The notes below the pieces were generated by a model that made no database searches, had not been told where the DNA came from, and saw nothing but the letters and a program-made list of their open reading frames with translations. From positions 1 to 5,575 of the forward strand of contig CAMLDA010000045.1 in NCBI GenBank assembly GCA_946478715.1: 5,575 nt of DNA, read 5' to 3'. Positions within the stretch are counted from its first letter, which is position 1; the number at the start of each line of letters is the position of its first letter. Made by a program: the position numbers and the translations under genes. Shown here piece after piece: positions 1 through 5,575 of this stretch. The stretch is from an uncultured Candidatus Saccharibacteria bacterium (lineage in GTDB: Bacteria > Patescibacteria > Saccharimonadia > Saccharimonadales > UBA10212).

Positions 1-773
1 GTCTTATAGTCCGCCAGTACTTCTTTGAGGAGCACGGCGTTGTCAGAAATGATACCGTCTGCCCCCGTTTGGATGGTCTTGTTAATCCGTTCCCTGGTAT
101 TAGGAGTCCAGACTAGCACCTTCACCCCTTTATCTTTAAGGGCATTGACGCGGCGTTTCGTAGCCCATAGGTAAGGCAGATGCACTGACTTTATGTAGCT
201 ATGGGAGGCTACGAACCGCATATCTTGGCGCATTTTTAAGGGTAATCTGCTTATATTCAGGTTAAGTCGGGCTTTAGAGCCAAGGATCCGATAAGTTTTG
301 GTTAAGCGCCGCGGGAAAAAAGAGCCGACGACCACCCTGTCATAGGCGTCAAGTCTATTGATTAGGTTAGCTAACGGCTCTACCACTTCGTCCGTCTTGG
401 CATCAACAAAAAACTTGGTAGCAGGAAATCGGGAAAGCAGTATGTCTAGCGTGGGAATGTCTCTGCCAAGAAGGTCCTTGAGCTCCTTATGTGTAAGCTC
501 TTGCAGCTTCGCTGGGCTGGGTGCGTCTTTGCGTCCTAGCCGCCCTTCGACTTTGTAGCTGGCCACATGCAGCACGATGACCTTATCGTCAGCTGTTTTT
601 ATAACGTCCAGTTCAAGGTATTCATAGCCCATCTTCACTGCCTGCGCAAAGACGGCAAGGGTGTTTTCTTTTCTATATTTGTCAGCGCCAAAGGCTGCGG
701 CACCGCCTCTGTGGGCTATAGCTACAGGCAGTTCGGCGTCCCAGAAATCATTCCGCTGAGCCCCGCCCCTCAT
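1..773 (-). CDS. Glycerophosphodiester phosphodiesterase (GDPD family, UgpQ-like), 3' end cut by window edge
   Basis: The 257 visible residues carry the GDPD TIM-barrel signatures in order: AHRGG (H21, R22), ENT (E36), the metal-binding ELD (E54, D56), a histidine in LHV (H69), IPTLD at 106-110, FFVDAK (D124), VVVGSF at 147-152, VLVWTPN at 219-225 and GADGIISD at 237-244. The family hydrolyses glycerophosphodiesters to glycerol-3-phosphate and an alcohol using a divalent metal. No signal peptide or membrane segment is visible, so a cytoplasmic enzyme is likely. The DAK-x(5)-VEPL arrangement and the GSF block recall actinobacterial UgpQ2-type enzymes. The usual HD after the barrel's second strand is HV, and the metal-binding Glu of the common EIK motif is Asp, as in the FNIDxK subfamily. 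The ATG lies four bases after the gyrA stop, with an AAGGGG ribosome site inside the gyrA end. Only the last few residues and the stop should be missing. The family call is firm; the substrate is unknown. Confidence 0.9.
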   Translation of the reverse strand, partial: MRGGAQRNDFWDAELPVAIAHRGGAAAFGADKYRKENTLAVFAQAVKMGYEYLELDVIKTADDKVIVLHVASYKVEGRLGRKDAPSPAKLQELTHKELKDLLGRDIPTLDILLSRFPATKFFVDAKTDEVVEPLANLINRLDAYDRVVVGSFFPRRLTKTYRILGSKARLNLNISRLPLKMRQDMRFVASHSYIKSVHLPYLWATKRRVNALKDKGVKVLVWTPNTRERINKTIQTGADGIISDNAVLLKEVLADYK

Positions 774-777
774 ATTG

Positions 778-3312
778 CTACCCCTTTTTGGCACCGGCCG
801 CTTTGGCTGGGGCGGCGTCTTCTTCGTCATCCTCTTCGGCCTCTTCGCGTTTGTCTACAAGCGCCAGGCTGGCAACGCTGTCACCATCGTTCAGGCGCAT
901 GATGCGCACCCCTTGGGTAGCCCGGCCTAGCCCCGGAATATCCTTAAGCCCAAGCCGTATAGTCTGCCCGTTGGTAGAGATGATTATCACCTCCTGCTCG
1001 TCTCCCGTTAGCGTCTTCACGCCTATCAGCGGGCCGGTCTTCTGGTTGACCACCGCCGAGCGGATGCCTACGCCGCCGCGCTTATGCGGCGTGAACTGCT
1101 CCACCTTGGTGCGCTTGCCGTAGCCGAATTCGCTGATAACAAAGATGAAGGAGTCCTTCTGGACGGTATCCATGCCTATAACATGGTCGCCGGCCCGCAA
1201 CCGGATACCGCGCACGCCGCGGCTAACCCGGCCCATAGGGCGGACATCGGCCTCATGGAAGCGGATAGCCTGGCCCTGGCTGGTAGAGATGATGATTTCG
1301 TTATCGCCGTCAGTCATGCGTATCCACCTAAGCTCATCGCCGTCATCTAAGTTAATGGCTATCAGGCCGCTGCTGCGCACATTTTTGTACTGCTCGAACG
1401 GGGTTTTCTTGACCACGCCGTTGACCGTGCACATGAACAAATTATTGTTCTCCCCTACGCCTTTGCTGATATTTATGACGGAGCTGACGATTTCTTCCGG
1501 CTGCAGCTGCAGCAGGTTAACCAGGGCGACGCCCTTGGCGTTCAGGCCGACAGCCGGGACCTCGTAAGTCTTGATCCGGAACACCCGGCCCTTGTTAGTA
1601 AAGAACAGCAGGAAGTCATGTGTACTAGCATTTACAACATGTTCGATAACATCTTCTTCCCGGGTAGCCATGCCCCGGCGGCCCTTGCCGCCCCGGCCCT
1701 GCTTCTTATAATCAGCGACCGGCGTGCGCTTGATGTAGTTAGCTGATGTAAGAGTTACCACGACCTGTTCGTCCGGAACCAGGTCCTCGTCGCTTAATTT
1801 TCCAAGCTCCTGCGGCACCACTTTGGTGCGGCGGTCATCGCCGAACTGCTTCTGCATGTCGCGCAGCTCGTCCTTGATTATCTTCAGTATCTTCTTCTCG
1901 TCGGCCAGGATAGTCTGCAGTTTGTCTATCAGCTTCAGCAGGTCCGCCAATTCGTCTTCTATCTTCTTGCGCTCCAAGCCGGCTAAGGTTCGCAGCTGCA
2001 TGGCCAGGATGGCGCGCGCCTGTATCTCGGTAAGCTTGAACTGCTTCTCAAGGTTAGCCTGGGCTTCTTCGGTGGTCTGGCTGGCCCGGATGGTAGCGAT
2101 AACCTCGTCAATGTGGTCCAGGGCGATCTTCAGGCCTTCCAGCACGTGCGCCCGCTCCTGGGCTTTCCTGAGTTCGAATTCGGTGCGGCGGCGGACCACC
2201 GACTGGCGGTGCTTGATATATTCGACTATCACATCCTGCAGGCCCAGCACCCGCGGCTGGATGCCGTCTACCAGCGCCAGCATGTTGTAGTGGAAAGTGG
2301 TCTGCAGCGGAGTCAGTTTATAAAGCTGGTTGAGTAATTTCTTGGGGTAAGCGTCTTTTTTGAGGTCTACGACTATACGGACAGCGCCCCGGGAGCTTTC
2401 ATCGCGGATATCGGATATGCCGGTAACCTTTTTAAGCTGGACCAGTTCGGCGATCTTTTCTACCAGACCGGCTTTGTTGACGGCGTAAGGTATCTCGGTG
2501 ATAACGATGCGGTGGCGGCCCTTACTAGCCTCTTCTATGTCGGCTACGCCGCGCACCACCACGCCGCCGCGGCCGGTGGCGAAAGCCGTGCGGATGGAGT
2601 CCTTGCCGTAGACGATGCCGCCGGTAGGACAGTCCGGCCCTTTGACGTGCTCCATCAGGTCGTCCAAGGTGGCGTCAGGATTGTCTATCTGCACGATGGT
2701 AGCCTCTACCAGCTCGTTCAGGTTGTGCGGCGGGATATTGGTAGCCATGCCCACGGCGATGCCCACCTGGCCGTTAAGCAGCAGGTTGGGCAGTTTGGCT
2801 GGCATTACCTCTGGCTGCTGCTGGGTGCCGTCAAAGTTATCGACGAAGTTGACCGTTTCTTTATCTAAATCCTCTACCATAGCAGCGCTGGCGCGGGTCA
2901 TGCGGGCCTCTGTATAGCGATAGGCCGCGGCCGGGTCGCCGTCCATGGAGCCGAAGTTACCCTGTCCGTCTACCAGCGGGTAGCGGGTGTTGAACGGCTG
3001 GGCCAGGCGGACCATGGCGTCGTAAATGGCGGTATCGCCGTGCGGGTGGTATTTACCCATCACTTCGCCGCCTAACTGGGCGCACTTGGTGTGCTTGCTC
3101 TGGGGGCCCAGATTACTCTTGTCCATGACATAAAGTATCCGGCGGTGAACCGGCTTAAGGCCGTCGCGGACATCCGGCAGGGCCCGGGCCACGATGACGC
3201 TCATGGAGTACTCAAGAAAACTGGTAACCATAACGTTCTCGACGCTGCGGCCGACTACCAGTCGGGAGTGCTTTTCGGCGGACGGGACCAGGCCTTTGCT
3301 TCTTTCGTCCAT
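778..3312 (-). CDS. gyrA: DNA gyrase subunit A
   Basis: This is the breakage-reunion and DNA-wrapping subunit of type IIA topoisomerase. The core begins with [18 protein letters not shown] (34-51). The quinolone-determining region is [10 protein letters not shown] (89-98), with Thr94 and Asp98 at the E. coli Ser83 and Asp87 positions. The catalytic Arg132-Tyr133 pair sits in [17 protein letters not shown] (189-197) is the conserved core block. A helical coiled-coil gate spans roughly 370-490. From about 515 to 820 lies the beta-pinwheel, with the GyrA box QGRGGKG at 538-544, which marks gyrase rather than topoisomerase IV ParC. The tail 823-844 is acidic, then Ala/Lys-rich. The length of 844 aa is normal (E. 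coli has 875). The ATG is one base after the gyrB stop, and the N-terminus is only about ten residues longer than the E. coli one. Acting with GyrB, it introduces negative supercoils. There is no sign of frameshift or truncation. Confidence 0.98.
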   Translation of the reverse strand: MDERSKGLVPSAEKHSRLVVGRSVENVMVTSFLEYSMSVIVARALPDVRDGLKPVHRRILYVMDKSNLGPQSKHTKCAQLGGEVMGKYHPHGDTAIYDAMVRLAQPFNTRYPLVDGQGNFGSMDGDPAAAYRYTEARMTRASAAMVEDLDKETVNFVDNFDGTQQQPEVMPAKLPNLLLNGQVGIAVGMATNIPPHNLNELVEATIVQIDNPDATLDDLMEHVKGPDCPTGGIVYGKDSIRTAFATGRGGVVVRGVADIEEASKGRHRIVITEIPYAVNKAGLVEKIAELVQLKKVTGISDIRDESSRGAVRIVVDLKKDAYPKKLLNQLYKLTPLQTTFHYNMLALVDGIQPRVLGLQDVIVEYIKHRQSVVRRRTEFELRKAQERAHVLEGLKIALDHIDEVIATIRASQTTEEAQANLEKQFKLTEIQARAILAMQLRTLAGLERKKIEDELADLLKLIDKLQTILADEKKILKIIKDELRDMQKQFGDDRRTKVVPQELGKLSDEDLVPDEQVVVTLTSANYIKRTPVADYKKQGRGGKGRRGMATREEDVIEHVVNASTHDFLLFFTNKGRVFRIKTYEVPAVGLNAKGVALVNLLQLQPEEIVSSVINISKGVGENNNLFMCTVNGVVKKTPFEQYKNVRSSGLIAINLDDGDELRWIRMTDGDNEIIISTSQGQAIRFHEADVRPMGRVSRGVRGIRLRAGDHVIGMDTVQKDSFIFVISEFGYGKRTKVEQFTPHKRGGVGIRSAVVNQKTGPLIGVKTLTGDEQEVIIISTNGQTIRLGLKDIPGLGRATQGVRIMRLNDGDSVASLALVDKREEAEEDDEEDAAPAKAAGAKKG
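781..786 (-). promoter_or_regulatory. Ribosome binding site of the GDPD gene
   Basis: AAGGGG lies in the last codons of gyrA, seven bases before the ATG at 773. It supports this start and implies that GDPD is translated from the gyrA message, with ribosomes ending gyrA four bases upstream. No promoter-like spacing is available between the two genes. Confidence 0.55.
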
Positions 3313-3313
3313 A

Positions 3314-3316
<3 letters not shown>
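3310..3316 (-). other. gyrB-gyrA translational coupling junction (TAATATG)
   Basis: The gyrB TAA stop (3316-3314) is followed by a single T and then the gyrA ATG (3312-3310). A purine-rich AAAGGA lies in the last gyrB codons but is rather far upstream (about 14 bases). Reinitiation by terminating ribosomes is therefore a likely route to gyrA translation, which would suit equal production of the two subunits. The spacing is seen directly; the coupling is inferred. Confidence 0.6.
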
Positions 3317-5308
<1,992 letters not shown>

Positions 5309-5311
5309 TTA

Positions 5312-5329
5312 TCTGTTACCACTCTGTTA
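5312..5329 (-). repeat. Tandem heptamer TAACAGA, 11-base period
   Basis: Two exact copies of TAACAGA on the minus strand (5329-5323 and 5318-5312) start 11 bases apart, about one helical turn, immediately downstream of the -10 box and over the predicted transcription start. This layout is compatible with a repressor site, but two seven-base copies in AT-rich DNA can arise by chance. Confidence 0.35.
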
Positions 5330-5331
5330 AT

Positions 5332-5360
5332 AGTATACCTGAACAACCGCTTTAAAACAA
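5332..5360 (-). promoter_or_regulatory. Probable sigma-70-type promoter of the gyrB-gyrA-GDPD operon
   Basis: The -10 box TATACT (5337-5332, five of six consensus bases) and a weak -35 TTGTTT (5360-5355, three of six) are separated by exactly 17 bases. A run of five A on the minus strand sits just upstream of the -35 (5367-5363). Transcription would begin near 5325, giving a leader of about 43 bases. This is the best promoter candidate in the AT-rich gap between the upstream gene's stop and gyrB. The boxes are seen; activity is inferred. Confidence 0.6.
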
Positions 5361-5389
5361 CCTTTTTCGGCTTACAAATTCGTTGTTTT
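5342..5389. repeat. Three copies of an AACAAC motif around the -35 box, two direct and one inverted
   Basis: AACAACC occurs on the plus strand at 5342-5348 and 5356-5362 (14-base period). AAAACAAC at 5354-5361 has its exact reverse complement GTTGTTTT at 5382-5389, eight-base arms around a 20-base spacer. The copies cover the spacer and -35 of the predicted gyrB promoter and the A-rich DNA upstream. Possible operator half-sites; no known factor is recognised. Confidence 0.35.
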
Positions 5390-5408
5390 TTTATATTGAT
5401 TCAAGGTG

Positions 5409-5425
5409 TTTATGTGTGACATAAA
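5409..5425. repeat. Perfect inverted repeat TTTATGT-GTG-ACATAAA
   Basis: Seven-base arms flank a three-base centre, 20 bases downstream of the upstream gene's stop and about 50 bases upstream of the gyrB -35. The arms are AT-rich and no T-run follows on the minus strand, so it is a poor terminator for the upstream gene. A dimeric regulator's site is the likelier reading if it is functional. Confidence 0.4.
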
Positions 5426-5444
5426 GCGCCGCCTATGAAGCTGG

Positions 5445-5575
5445 CTAGCTATCGTAGGTAAGGTTGCCGTCTTTGTCGATATGGACCACCTGGGTCTGGT
5501 GCTTGGACGGGTCCACGTTCCGGTCGATTACGAACTCTCCCTCCCCGGCTTTCGTGGCTTGGTCAGCCGACTCGT
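5445..5575 (-). CDS. Unrecognised protein, C-terminal 42 residues only (5' end outside window)
   Basis: An open minus-strand frame enters at the window edge and ends at TAG (5447-5445). The visible residues are strongly hydrophilic and charged, with VIDRNVDPSKHQTQVVHIDKDG near the middle, cut here to EFVIDRNVDPSKHQ and VVHIDKDGNLTYDS, the latter being the terminus. I recognise no domain. The stretch is GC-rich with GC-rich third positions like the gyrase genes, and composition changes sharply to AT-rich just after the stop, which supports it being coding. It lies in the same orientation as gyrB, 163 bases upstream, with no clear terminator between, so read-through into gyrB is possible. The complementary plus frame is also open, but from 5481 the only ATG has no convincing ribosome site. 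Confidence 0.55.
   Translation of the reverse strand, partial: ESADQATKAGEGEFVIDRNVDPSKHQTQVVHIDKDGNLTYDS

Noticed and set aside
358..902. Two plus-strand open frames (358-558 and 567-902) over the GDPD gene and the gyrA end
   Set aside because: The minus-strand GDPD frame carries ordered catalytic motifs through this region, so these are shadows.
1823..2290. Plus-strand open frame of 155 codons, Ser- and Arg-rich, opposite gyrA
   Set aside because: Its composition is what antisense reading of Leu/Glu/Lys-rich helical gyrA codons produces; no independent start signals.
5351..5377. Second gyrB promoter with TTGTAA and TTTAAA boxes
   Set aside because: The spacer is only 15 bases and both boxes are weak compared with the TATACT promoter just downstream.
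5354..5392. Plus-strand rho-independent terminator (AAAACAAC arm, GTTGTTTT arm, then T run)
   Set aside because: The stem is AT-rich with a 20-base loop, and no plus-strand gene ends here, so stability and context are both poor.
5481..5575. Plus-strand open frame entering the window end, opposite the unrecognised minus-strand gene
   Set aside because: There is no good ribosome site before the ATG and the opposite strand gives a more natural hydrophilic C-terminus; not excluded absolutely.

Overview
The window is an ordinary-looking bacterial housekeeping locus read entirely from the minus strand. In transcription order (high to low coordinates) it holds the last 42 codons of an unrecognised gene, an AT-rich intergenic region of 163 bases with the likely gyrB promoter, gyrB (DNA gyrase subunit B, 655 aa), gyrA (DNA gyrase subunit A, 844 aa) and an almost complete glycerophosphodiester phosphodiesterase (GDPD) gene that runs off the low-coordinate edge.

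The three recognised genes form a very tight apparent operon. One base separates the gyrB stop from the gyrA ATG (TAATATG), and four bases separate the gyrA stop from the GDPD ATG. This suggests one transcript with coupled translation. GyrB (ATPase, transducer, TOPRIM) and GyrA (cleavage-religation core, DNA-wrapping C-terminal domain) assemble into the A2B2 enzyme that introduces negative supercoils. The GDPD would hydrolyse glycerophosphodiesters to glycerol-3-phosphate and an alcohol. It has no obvious mechanistic link to gyrase and may simply share expression.

The organism is a bacterium using standard TGA stops: no TGA interrupts or is needed as sense in any gene, and the three stop codons seen are TAG, TAA and TAG. 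The coding DNA is moderately GC-rich and the intergenic region is markedly AT-rich. The short GyrB without the long enterobacterial insertion and the overall flavour of both gyrase proteins suggest Patescibacteria/CPR, perhaps Saccharibacteria. That is an impression from recalled family sequences, not a demonstrated placement. The GDPD looks most like the actinobacterial UgpQ2-type subfamily.

I do not see a novel defence, mobile or RNA system here. The points worth a second look are a Gln in the GyrB quinolone-pocket motif (EGQSAGGSA), an altered second His motif in the GDPD, the repeat-dense gyrB promoter region with a TTG start, and the acidic GyrA tail.
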